In this document: positions 1 to 5,623 of the stretch, one piece after another
Numbering within the stretch: the stretch's first letter is position 1
Layout: each line of letters starts with the position of its first letter
From: Paracoccaceae bacterium
GTDB taxonomy: Bacteria > Pseudomonadota > Alphaproteobacteria > Rhodobacterales > Rhodobacteraceae
Direction of reading: 5' to 3'
NCBI GenBank assembly: GCA_007128995.1
Contig: SKWJ01000472.1
Coordinates: 1-6,010 of the forward strand
Length of the DNA: 6,010 bases
Position numbers and translations under genes: made by a program
Notes under the pieces: generated by a model
What the model was told of the DNA's origin: nothing
Seen by the model: the letters and a program-made list of their open reading frames with translations, nothing else
Databases searched by the model: none

Positions 1-342
1 CAGCGCGTTTTCTGGCAGAGGCTCGGAAATGGCATCAATCCAGTAGCCACCCCCATCCGCCGCACGGATCATCCCGCGACCCGGAACCTCGCCCAGACCC
101 GCAGCGAAGTCATGCAGATAGCTTCGCGCGAGCGTCAGACGCCCGGCATCGTTGGCAAAGCAATCGATCACCTTGCCCCCTGTCACGGAATGCGCCCATG
201 TCAGGCACAGCTCCTGTCCGTCAGTCATGGGCCACTCTGCCAACAGATCGCCTGTGCCCAGCCGGACCTCGAGCATGTCTGCCGCGACTGGAGACGCCAG
301 AGCAAGGGCGACTCCAAGAAGCCGCCCCCGAACCCTGTGCAT
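1..342 (-). CDS. DUF1850 family protein of a TAXI-TRAP transporter locus (3' end cut by window edge)
   Basis: Reading the minus strand from the ATG at 342-340 gives 114 open codons that leave the window at base 1 without a stop. Residues 1-21 (arginines, then a Leu/Ala/Val stretch ending PVAA) look like a signal peptide, so the product is probably exported. The mature part carries the DUF1850 hallmark Trp-Ala-His-Ser-Val (residues 49-53), followed by a segment rich in Gly, with an AAGLGEVPG stretch at 80-88. Cys46 and Cys61 could form a disulfide in the periplasm. The start codon shares one base with the stop of the TAXI gene (TGATG) and has no good Shine-Dalgarno nearby, so translation is probably coupled. 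In known genomes DUF1850 genes typically lie beside TAXI binding proteins and TRAP fused permeases. Their biochemical role is unknown. The family is usually only slightly longer than this, so little is likely to be missing. Confidence 0.85.
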   Translation of the reverse strand, partial: MHRVRGRLLGVALALASPVAADMLEVRLGTGDLLAEWPMTDGQELCLTWAHSVTGGKVIDCFANDAGRLTLARSYLHDFAAGLGEVPGRGMIRAADGGGYWIDAISEPLPENAL

Positions 343-1301
343 CACGGACGCTGATGGTCCTGCACACTGGCCCCGACTTCCTCGAGATACCGCAATGCGC
401 CGGGATGAAACGGAATTGGCGTCGAGTCGGTCGAGAAGTCCACTGTCGTATCATTCGCGGCCGGATGAATGGCGATGAGTTCATCAACATTCTCGTACAT
501 CGCCTTCGTGATCTCGTAGGCGAGATCCTCATCCATATCCATATGCACGATCAGGACATTCGGCGTCGATATGGAGGGAACACCTTCTGCCATGCCGTCA
601 TATAGGCCAGCACGCAATGTATATGGCGCGAAGGTCGGTTCAGCCTCGATCGCGGCGGCGATCTGATCCTCGGTCATCGCAACAAGACTGATCGAGCGGG
701 TGGTTGCCAAATTCATGATCGAGCTTGTGGGTGGCCCGACGCTCCAGAAACCGGCATCAATGTCACCATCGCGCAAGGCGTCGGCGGTTTCATTGAAATT
801 CAGCCGCTGCGCCTCGAAATCATCATAGGTGATCCCATTGGCGGCCAGCAATGTCTGGGCGCTGACTTCAGTCCCTGACCCCGGCGCCCCGACCGAAACG
901 CGCTTGCCGCGCAGATCTTCGATATTGCTGATCCCGCTGTCGGCAAGCGTCACGATCTGGACTGCATTGGGATAGATTGACGCCAGCGCGCGCAACTCAC
1001 TGACCTGCCGCCCCTCGAATGCGCCTTCGCCGTGAAAGGCCTGATAGACAGTATCGGCCAGCGCAAGGGCCAGATCACTGTCACCCCGCGAGATCAGCGC
1101 CACATTCTCAACCGACGCGCCTGTGACCTCGGCACTGCCGGTCGCGCCCTCGACATGATTGTTGATCACTTCAGCCAATCCGCCGCCATAGGGGAAATAC
1201 ACCCCGCCCGTGCCACCGGTGGCTATGGACAGTTGTTGCGCCTGAACTGGCGCGGCCATCAGTAAGGCCGCGACCCCGAATGCCGCCACTTTGTAAGTCA
1301 T
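342..1301 (-). CDS. TAXI family TRAP transporter solute-binding protein
   Basis: This 319-residue protein is the periplasmic substrate-binding component of a TRAP (sodium-driven) uptake system of the TAXI class. Residues 1-21 form a signal peptide with likely cleavage after PVQA. The mature N-terminus has the family signature IATGGTGGVYFPYGGGLAE (26-44). Further family motifs are DLRGKRVSVGAPGSGTE (129-145), GDIDAGFWSVGPP (179-191) and FHPGALRYLEEVG (298-310). The length is normal for the family. The start is fixed by a strong Shine-Dalgarno (GGGAGGAAG, minus strand, 1313-1305) just before the ATG. The downstream DUF1850 gene overlaps it by one base, which indicates an operon whose permease should follow outside the window. 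The substrate cannot be read from the sequence; characterised TAXI proteins bind small organic acids such as glutamate or other carboxylates. Operator-like repeats lie upstream at 1328-1355. Confidence 0.96.
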   Translation of the reverse strand: MTYKVAAFGVAALLMAAPVQAQQLSIATGGTGGVYFPYGGGLAEVINNHVEGATGSAEVTGASVENVALISRGDSDLALALADTVYQAFHGEGAFEGRQVSELRALASIYPNAVQIVTLADSGISNIEDLRGKRVSVGAPGSGTEVSAQTLLAANGITYDDFEAQRLNFNETADALRDGDIDAGFWSVGPPTSSIMNLATTRSISLVAMTEDQIAAAIEAEPTFAPYTLRAGLYDGMAEGVPSISTPNVLIVHMDMDEDLAYEITKAMYENVDELIAIHPAANDTTVDFSTDSTPIPFHPGALRYLEEVGASVQDHQRP

Positions 1302-1327
1302 TATCTTCCTCCCGTTAGTCCTCGTTT

Positions 1328-1355
1328 CTCTGGTCAGCTCTGGTCAGACCTGACC
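1328..1355. promoter_or_regulatory. Operator-like repeat cluster upstream of the TAXI transporter (GntR/FadR-like)
   Basis: The 10-base unit CTCTGGTCAG occurs twice in tandem (1328-1337 and 1338-1347), followed by ACCTGACC. This places TGGTC half-sites one helical turn apart at 1331 and 1341, and GACC/TGACC half-sites on the other strand at 1347 and 1351. The core CTGGTC-A-GACCTG (1340-1352) is a palindrome with one mismatch, and GGTCAG-AC-CTGACC (1342-1355) is a perfect one. FadR-type GntR regulators are known to bind sites of the form TGGTCnGACCA. The cluster lies 27-54 bases before the TAXI start. A weak minus-strand promoter candidate, TTGTGC (1386-1381), 17 bases, TAGTCT (1363-1358), would start transcription inside it, which would suit repression. 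No regulator gene is in the window, so the assignment is inferred. Confidence 0.5.
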
Positions 1356-1393
1356 CAAGACTAGCGTCGCTTTCTGCGTTGCACAAGTTCCCT

Positions 1394-1437
1394 GCGGCCC
1401 ATAGCCCAGCGCGCGTACTGACAGGATAAGGGGCCGC
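1394..1437. repeat. 7-bp inverted repeat in the DUF2794-TAXI gap
   Basis: GCGGCCC (1394-1400) and GGGCCGC (1431-1437) are exact inverted copies separated by 30 bases. On the minus strand the pair lies after the DUF2794 stop and before the TAXI promoter region. It could be a long-loop stem in a DUF2794 transcript or a protein-binding site. In GC-rich DNA a 7-bp match can arise by chance, and no T-run follows, so a classical terminator is not supported. Confidence 0.25.
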
Positions 1438-1464
1438 CTGCCTGAGCGATGGGGTGGGCTGATC

Positions 1465-1481
1465 ATCTGCTCTGCGCAGAT
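1465..1481 (-). terminator. Small hairpin at the DUF2794 stop codon, weak terminator candidate
   Basis: ATCTGC (1465-1470) and GCAGAT (1476-1481) form a 6-bp stem with a 5-base loop. On the minus strand the hairpin begins at the last base of the DUF2794 stop codon (1483-1481). No U-tract follows in the transcript; the bases after it are GATCAGCCCACCCC. Intrinsic termination would therefore be weak, and the hairpin may only protect the 3' end. TGATC/GATCA repeats flank the stem. Confidence 0.25.
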
Positions 1482-1816
1482 CAACCCTCGACGATGCGCA
1501 ACAACTTGCGGTCCAGCACCTTCAGGACCTGCGCCAGATCATGGCCGCGCTTCAGAATATGTCCGTCCATGCCGATCACCGCATACATGCCTTGCTTGTG
1601 CCGCAGTGCAGGATGTTTCTCGATCCGGTAGAGTGGATGCTCTGCCGTGCGCCGGAACACGGAAAACACAGCCGAATTGCGCAGGCAGGATATCCCGTAA
1701 TCGCGCCATTCACCCGCAGCGACCATGCGCCCGTAAAGCGACAGGATCACACCCAGCTCTCGCCTGTCGAAGCTGACGCTCTGCTCGGTCCCGCTGAAAG
1801 ATGCTTGCATATTCAT
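1481..1816 (-). CDS. DUF2794 domain-containing protein
   Basis: This 111-residue protein of unknown function belongs to a family largely confined to Alphaproteobacteria. Conserved stretches are clear: SFDRRELGVILSLYGRMVA (residues 15-33), GEWRDYGIS (35-43), AVFSVFRRTAEHPLYRIEKH (48-67) and the C-terminal GHILKRGHDLAQVLKVLD block. It fills the whole domain, with no signal peptide or membrane segment, so it is probably cytoplasmic. The frame stays open another 87 codons upstream, but that part runs into the divergent dehydrogenase gene and is Arg/Ser/Pro-rich and non-conserved. I therefore take ATG at 1816-1814; the second ATG two codons later is an alternative. Neither has a Shine-Dalgarno sequence. 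Possible promoter boxes end seven bases before the first ATG, so the mRNA may be leaderless. The gene is divergent from the formaldehyde dehydrogenase gene. Confidence 0.9.
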   Translation of the reverse strand: MNMQASFSGTEQSVSFDRRELGVILSLYGRMVAAGEWRDYGISCLRNSAVFSVFRRTAEHPLYRIEKHPALRHKQGMYAVIGMDGHILKRGHDLAQVLKVLDRKLLRIVEG

Positions 1817-1823
1817 CCGTGAC

Positions 1824-1852
1824 AGTTTGTGCCTGCATGACGGCGAAATCAA
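1824..1852 (-). promoter_or_regulatory. Candidate promoter for DUF2794 giving a leaderless mRNA
   Basis: On the minus strand TTGATT (1852-1847; 4 of 6 matches to TTGACA) is followed after exactly 17 bases by CAAACT (1829-1824; 3 of 6 matches to TATAAT). Seven bases (GTCACGG) then separate the -10 box from the ATG at 1816. Initiation at the usual distance would fall on or next to the A of ATG. This fits the absence of a Shine-Dalgarno sequence. The -10 match is weak, so this is a prediction from spacing more than from sequence. Confidence 0.35.
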
Positions 1853-1855
1853 GTC

Positions 1856-1882
1856 TTTGCTGCAAATGCCGCGATAGTCGCG
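1856..1882. promoter_or_regulatory. Two adjacent short palindromes in the divergent DUF2794/frmA gap
   Basis: TTTGC-T-GCAAA (1856-1866) and CGCGA-TAG-TCGCG (1870-1882) are two perfect 5-bp inverted repeats, with centres 15 bases apart. They lie in the 145-bp space between the divergent starts, just upstream of the predicted DUF2794 promoter and 80-106 bases before the dehydrogenase ATG. That is a plausible place for a regulator acting on either gene. Neither matches an operator I can name, and short palindromes are common, so function is unproven. Confidence 0.25.
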
Positions 1883-1947
1883 AAAAGTGACGTTCTTGCG
1901 CTTGCCCCTGCCCTGTGTTCCAGGCCATGTTGTCGGGCGTAATCTGG

Positions 1948-1954
1948 TAGGAGA
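1948..1954 (+). promoter_or_regulatory. Shine-Dalgarno that fixes the frmA start
   Basis: TAGGAGA lies with its GGAG ending 8 bases before ATG at 1962. It selects that ATG over the in-frame ATG at 1887, which would add 25 residues absent from class III alcohol dehydrogenases. Confidence 0.8.
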
Positions 1955-1961
1955 ACTTGGC

Positions 1962-3089
1962 ATGCGAACTCGTGCGGCTGTCGCCCTTGAGGCTGGAAAA
2001 CCATTGCAAATCATGGAGGTCAACCTGGACGGACCCAAGGCCGGGGAAGTTCTGATCGAGGTCAAGGCCACCGGCATCTGTCATACGGACGAGTTTACAC
2101 GTTCGGGTGCAGACCCCGAAGGCCTGTTCCCATCGATCCTTGGACATGAGGGCGCAGGCATCGTTCTTGAAGTCGGCGAAGGCGTCACGACGCTGAAACC
2201 CGGCGATCATGTGATCCCGCTTTACACACCCGAATGCCGCGAATGCTATTCCTGCCGGTCCGGCAAGACAAATCTTTGCACGGCCATTCGTGGCACCCAG
2301 GGTCAGGGCCTGATGCCAGATGGCACGACGCGCTTTTCCATGCTCGATGGTACACCGATCTATCATTATATGGGCTGCTCGACCTTTGCCAATCACACGG
2401 TCCTGCCCGAGATCGCCCTCGCCAAGGTCCGCGACGACGCCCCATTCGACAAGATCTGTTATATCGGCTGCGGTGTCACCACCGGGATTGGTGCTGTGAT
2501 CAATACTGCCGGGGTCGAGATCGGATCGACAGCGGCTGTGTTCGGGCTCGGTGGCATCGGGCTGAATGTCATTCAAGGGCTGCGTATGGCGGGCGCCGAC
2601 ATGATCATCGGTGTAGATCTGAACGATTCAAAGGAAGAGATGGCGCGCAAATTCGGCATGACCCATTTCATCAACCCGTCGAAGGTTGAAAACACGGTCG
2701 CCGAGATCATCAAGCTGACACAGCGCGGCGATGATGCAATCGGCGGTGTGGACTATTCGTTTGACGCCACCGGCAATGTAACCGTGATGCGCGAGGCGCT
2801 TGAATGTTCGCATCGGGGCTGGGGCGTTTCGGTCATCATTGGCGTGGCCCCGGCGGGTGCCGAAATCTCGACACGGCCCTTCCAGCTTGTGACGGGGCGG
2901 GTCTGGAAAGGAACGGCCTTCGGGGGTGCGAGAGGGCGATCAGATGTCCCGCGTTTCGTGGACTGGTACATGGATGGAAAGATCGAGATTGATCCGATGA
3001 TCACGCACAAGCTGACGCTGGATCAGATCAACGAAGGGTTCGATCTGATGCATGAAGGCAAATCGATCCGGGCAGTTGTGGAGTTCTGA
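1962..3089 (+). CDS. frmA: S-(hydroxymethyl)glutathione dehydrogenase / class III alcohol dehydrogenase
   Basis: This 375-residue zinc enzyme oxidises S-hydroxymethylglutathione, the adduct of formaldehyde and glutathione, to S-formylglutathione with NAD. Class III enzymes also reduce S-nitrosoglutathione. Catalytic zinc ligands are visible as Cys40 (GICHTDEF), His62 (GHEGAG) and Cys170 ([11 protein letters not shown]). The structural zinc is held by Cys92, Cys95, Cys98 and Cys106 in the [17 protein letters not shown] segment. The Rossmann motif GLGGIG is at 195-200, with the NAD-selecting Asp219 in GVDL. Class III signatures include [33 protein letters not shown] and [15 protein letters not shown]. 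Length and N-terminus ([15 protein letters not shown]) are typical. The same enzyme is called adhC, flhA or adhI in relatives; frmA is the Escherichia coli name. No formylglutathione hydrolase gene is adjacent, and a GNAT gene follows directly. No regulator is encoded nearby. Confidence 0.97.
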   Translation: MRTRAAVALEAGKPLQIMEVNLDGPKAGEVLIEVKATGICHTDEFTRSGADPEGLFPSILGHEGAGIVLEVGEGVTTLKPGDHVIPLYTPECRECYSCRSGKTNLCTAIRGTQGQGLMPDGTTRFSMLDGTPIYHYMGCSTFANHTVLPEIALAKVRDDAPFDKICYIGCGVTTGIGAVINTAGVEIGSTAAVFGLGGIGLNVIQGLRMAGADMIIGVDLNDSKEEMARKFGMTHFINPSKVENTVAEIIKLTQRGDDAIGGVDYSFDATGNVTVMREALECSHRGWGVSVIIGVAPAGAEISTRPFQLVTGRVWKGTAFGGARGRSDVPRFVDWYMDGKIEIDPMITHKLTLDQINEGFDLMHEGKSIRAVVEF

Positions 3090-3632
3090 GTGAACACGGC
3101 GCAGATGGATCTGGCGATCCGGCCTGTCGATCAGGCAGATGACGGGGCGCTGTGGTCCATGCTCGCGCCTGTCTTCAGGGCAGGCGAGACCTATGCCATC
3201 GATCCGGAAATATGCCGCGAGCGTGCCCTTGACTGGTGGCGAGGGGGCACACATGACGCCTTCGTGGCGCAGCAGCGCGGTGCAGTTCTTGGCAGCTATT
3301 ATATTTGCCCCAACCAGCAGGGCGGCGGTGCACATGTGTGCAATTGCGGCTTTGTCACCGCCCCGGATGCACATGGACGCGGGGTCGCGCGCGCGATGCT
3401 GCACCATGCTCTGGAAGAAGCGCGCAAGCGCGGCTTTCGCGCCATGCAGTTCAATTTCGTTGTGTCAACAAATACGCGCGCCGTGGCATTGTGGCAGGCC
3501 CATGGATTCGAAGTCGTGGGACGTCTGCCCGGGGCGTTCCGTCATCCGACCGAAGGCTATGTCGATGCGCTGGTCATGTATCGCACCCTTCAGCCGGGGT
3601 GTGATACTCTGGCCCAACCAGAGGAAGAATGA
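3090..3632 (+). CDS. GNAT family N-acetyltransferase
   Basis: This predicted cytoplasmic acyl-CoA-dependent acetyltransferase has 180 residues counted from the GTG that directly follows the frmA stop (TGA then GTG). GTGGAG ends 6 bases before that GTG and supports it; ATG at 3105 is a possible alternative and would remove five residues. The GNAT fold begins at IRPVDQAD (10-17). Motif A, which binds the CoA pyrophosphate, is HGRGVARAML (95-104) after the strand CNCGFVTAP. Motif B is at STNTRAVALWQAHGFEVVG (126-144). The end, GAFRHPTEGYVDALVMYRTL, is shared with a common bacterial GNAT subgroup. The last dozen residues are a loose acidic tail. The abutting position implies translational coupling with frmA, but the substrate cannot be deduced. 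Candidates range from an amino acid or its analogue to a small amine or a protein N-terminus. Confidence 0.93.
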   Translation: MNTAQMDLAIRPVDQADDGALWSMLAPVFRAGETYAIDPEICRERALDWWRGGTHDAFVAQQRGAVLGSYYICPNQQGGGAHVCNCGFVTAPDAHGRGVARAMLHHALEEARKRGFRAMQFNFVVSTNTRAVALWQAHGFEVVGRLPGAFRHPTEGYVDALVMYRTLQPGCDTLAQPEEE

Positions 3633-3644
3633 AAGGAACGACGC

Positions 3645-4352
3645 ATGGCGCGCGCAGGAATCCCGCTTCTGGCTGTCCTGATAGATGCTGACAATTCCTC
3701 GCCCCGCTGGGCCGAGGCCGTGTTCGAGGAAATTGCGTCGCTGGGAGAAGCCAGCGTGCGGCGGATCTATGGAGATTTTTCGCGCAGCCAGATGTCGGGC
3801 TGGCAGGACAAGCTGCCTATGCTGGCGCTTGTCCCGCACCATCAGCCCGCGAATACAGTTGGCAAGAACTCATCCGATATTGCACTTGTAATTGACGCGA
3901 TGGATTTGCTGCATTCCGGCCGTTTCGATGGCTTTGTGCTGGTCAGTTCTGACAGCGACTTCACGCGCCTTGCCAGCCGCATTCGCGAACAGGGGCTTGA
4001 CGTCTACGGGATCGGACAGCGCAAGACACCTGAGGCCTTTCGCAAGGCCTGCAAGCGGTTCATCTTCGTCGAGAATATCCTGCCCGAGACAGAGCCTGAC
4101 AAGCTTGGGAAGGGTGCGAAACTGGCCCCCTCGGACGCGATTCCGCTGATCGAGGCCGCGATGCAACATATCGATAAGGATGAGGAATGGTTTTCGCTCG
4201 GGCCCTTGGGCCAGTTCATCGTTGCGGCCAACCCGGACTTTGACAGCCGCAACTATGGCTGCGTAAAACTCAGCGAGCTGGTTGCGCGCACGGGGGCGTT
4301 CGAACTGCGCAAATCGGCAGGCAATGCGATGCAGGTGCGCCTCAAGCCCTAG
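3645..4352 (+). CDS. NYN (LabA/PIN-like) domain protein with C-terminal OST-HTH/LOTUS-like domain
   Basis: This 235-residue protein is a probable metal-dependent RNase or RNA-binding protein. The NYN domain occupies residues about 7-145. Its acidic positions are Asp14 and Asp16 in VLIDADN, Asp78, Asp84 and Asp87 in [12 protein letters not shown], and Asp103 and Asp105 in SSDSDF, all in the order expected for the PIN-like active site. The GLDVYGIG strand and the [17 protein letters not shown] segment finish the domain. Residues about 165-235 ([28 protein letters not shown], then a terminal strand) look like an OST-HTH/LOTUS winged-helix domain, a module that binds RNA. AAAGGAA ends 6 bases before ATG, and the gap to the GNAT gene is 12 bases, so it probably belongs to the frmA operon. 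smpB follows after 32 bases. The RNA target is unknown, and nuclease activity is inferred from the acidic residues. Confidence 0.92.
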   Translation: MARAGIPLLAVLIDADNSSPRWAEAVFEEIASLGEASVRRIYGDFSRSQMSGWQDKLPMLALVPHHQPANTVGKNSSDIALVIDAMDLLHSGRFDGFVLVSSDSDFTRLASRIREQGLDVYGIGQRKTPEAFRKACKRFIFVENILPETEPDKLGKGAKLAPSDAIPLIEAAMQHIDKDEEWFSLGPLGQFIVAANPDFDSRNYGCVKLSELVARTGAFELRKSAGNAMQVRLKP

Positions 4353-4378
4353 ACAGCGGCCCAAAGCCCCCTTATCTG
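4350..4378 (+). promoter_or_regulatory. Candidate smpB promoter overlapping the NYN stop codon
   Basis: TAGACA (4350-4355; 5 of 6 matches to TTGACA) begins at the TAG stop of the NYN gene. After 17 bases comes TATCTG (4373-4378; 3 of 6 matches to TATAAT), and six bases (ACACCG) precede the smpB ATG at 4385. Initiation would fall at or beside the ATG, giving a nearly leaderless mRNA. This agrees with the lack of any GGAG-like sequence in the 32-base gap. The alternative is that smpB is read only from the upstream operon by reinitiation. Confidence 0.35.
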
Positions 4379-4384
4379 ACACCG

Positions 4385-4858
4385 ATGGCTGAGAAATCCG
4401 ACCCGAATTACCGCATCATCGCCGAGAACCGCCGCGCGCGGTTTGATTACGCGATCGAAAGTGATCTTGAATGCGGGATCATGCTGACCGGGTCCGAGGT
4501 GAAATCCCTTCGCGGTGGGAAGGCCAATATCGCAGAAAGCTACGCCAGCGTAGAGAACGGCGAACTGTGGCTGGTCAATTCCTATATTGGCGCCTATGCG
4601 CAGGCCAAGACCTTCGGGCATGATGAACGCAGACGCCGCAAGTTGCTGGCCTCGCGAAAGGAATTGTCACGTCTTTGGGCTGCCACAGCGAAGGATGGCA
4701 TGACGCTGGTGCCACTGGTGATGTATTTCAACCATCGCGGGTTGGTGAAGCTGAAGATCGGTGTCGCCAAGGGCAAGAAATTGGCCGACAAGCGCGCAAC
4801 AGCGGCCAAGCGGGACTGGGACAAGCAAAAACGTCGTTTGCTCAAAGAGCACGGGTAA
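4385..4858 (+). CDS. smpB: SsrA-binding protein SmpB (trans-translation)
   Basis: SmpB binds tmRNA and brings it to stalled ribosomes, where the pair tags incomplete proteins for degradation and frees the ribosome. The 157 residues match the family's usual length. Typical segments are [15 protein letters not shown] (11-25), [20 protein letters not shown] (36-55, core of the tmRNA-binding barrel), [28 protein letters not shown] (79-94), [24 protein letters not shown] across 109-132, and the C-terminal tail [20 protein letters not shown] that enters the mRNA channel. The tail keeps the conserved KRDW and is not truncated. No Shine-Dalgarno is visible, but the start agrees with homologues and no other in-frame start fits better. 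The ssrA gene is not in this window. The gene converges with lrgB, 48 bases apart. Confidence 0.98.
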   Translation: MAEKSDPNYRIIAENRRARFDYAIESDLECGIMLTGSEVKSLRGGKANIAESYASVENGELWLVNSYIGAYAQAKTFGHDERRRRKLLASRKELSRLWAATAKDGMTLVPLVMYFNHRGLVKLKIGVAKGKKLADKRATAAKRDWDKQKRRLLKEHG

Positions 4859-4906
4859 CAGTGGCCCCGACAGGCCGGTTGTGGAACACAGCGCTTATTC
4901 GTCGTT

Positions 4907-5623
4907 TCACAAGAACAAGCTCAGCGCCCACGGGGCCAGAAAGGCTGTCAGCAGGGCGTTCAGCGCCATGCCAATTCCGGCAAATGCGCCCGCCTGAGGA
5001 TTAACCTGAAACGCACGCGCGGTCCCTATCCCATGCGCAGCGACCCCAACAGCAAACCCGCGGGCCCGCCAATCGCGAATACGCAGCGCGTTCAGAAGCG
5101 GTGTGACAACGATTGCGCCGATAATGCCGGTCAGGATGACAAGAACCGCGGTCAGTGTCGGAGAGCCGCCAAGCGACTGGCTGATCCCAAGCGCGACCGG
5201 GGCCGTGGTGCTTTTGGGGGCCAGAGTGGCAAGCAGTTCTGGGGTCAGCCCAAGCGCATGCCCGATCGCAAGCGCCGACAGCACTGCAGTGACGGACCCC
5301 ACGACAAGCGCCACGAGGATCGGCACCAGCGCGTTGCGAATCGCATGCCGCTGCATCCAGAGCGGGATTGCCAGAGCGACCGTCGCCGGTCCCAGCAGGA
5401 AATGCACGAATTGTGCCCCTTCGAAATATTGCGGATAGCTTGTTCCCGTGGCCCAAAGCAGTCCTGCAAGCACGATCACGGCAATCAGCACAGGATTCGC
5501 CAGCGGTGCACGCCCTGCGCGCGCCGCGCACCAGTCCCCGATCAGATAGGCAATCAGGGTCGCGCTCAACCAGATAAGCGGCGTTTCGGCAAGGTATGAC
5601 CAGATTTCCGAGAAATCACGCAT
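4907..5623 (-). CDS. lrgB: LrgB/CidB family membrane protein
   Basis: This 238-residue inner-membrane protein has about seven or eight hydrophobic segments, for example 43-59, 72-90, 99-121, 158-180 and 212-234. Family hallmarks are HFLLGPATVALAIPLW (74-89), LAPKSTTAPVALGIS (134-148) and GVAAHGIGTARA (193-204). Start: ATG at 5623-5621, preceded by AAGGA with an 8-base gap; a longer reading to 5794 would add 57 unrelated residues. The start lies 8 bases inside lrgA, so the two are translationally coupled. Staphylococcal LrgAB and CidAB were described as antiholin/holin-like modulators of murein hydrolases. Other members import pyruvate in Bacillus and Streptococcus, and the plant plastid fusion PLGG1 carries glycolate and glycerate. 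I infer that this pair more likely transports a small carboxylate, but the sequence does not decide. Confidence 0.95.
   Translation of the reverse strand: MRDFSEIWSYLAETPLIWLSATLIAYLIGDWCAARAGRAPLANPVLIAVIVLAGLLWATGTSYPQYFEGAQFVHFLLGPATVALAIPLWMQRHAIRNALVPILVALVVGSVTAVLSALAIGHALGLTPELLATLAPKSTTAPVALGISQSLGGSPTLTAVLVILTGIIGAIVVTPLLNALRIRDWRARGFAVGVAAHGIGTARAFQVNPQAGAFAGIGMALNALLTAFLAPWALSLFL

Noticed and set aside
1887..1961. A 25-codon upstream extension of frmA
   Set aside because: Class III dehydrogenases begin at the [19 protein letters not shown] N-terminus, and the Shine-Dalgarno at 1948-1954 supports ATG 1962.
1817..2077. An 87-codon upstream extension of the DUF2794 frame
   Set aside because: The added part is Arg/Ser/Pro-rich, overlaps frmA in antisense and is not part of the DUF2794 family.
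1710..2576. A 288-codon minus-strand open frame lying across the start of frmA and the DUF2794 start
   Set aside because: It is antisense to the clearly conserved dehydrogenase and to the intergenic region, has no recognisable domain, and is the usual mirror frame of a GC-rich gene.
3139..3681. A 180-codon plus-strand frame overlapping the GNAT gene in another frame
   Set aside because: It lacks any domain, runs into the NYN gene, and the GNAT frame carries clear motifs A and B.
4859..4906. Possible bidirectional terminator between convergent smpB and lrgB
   Set aside because: Only a 4-bp GGCC/GGCC pairing is visible, with no T-run on either side, so no terminator is called.
5033..5599. A 188-codon plus-strand frame antisense to lrgB
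   Set aside because: The translation is Arg/Asp/Gln-rich with no domain and is a shadow of the conserved LrgB frame.
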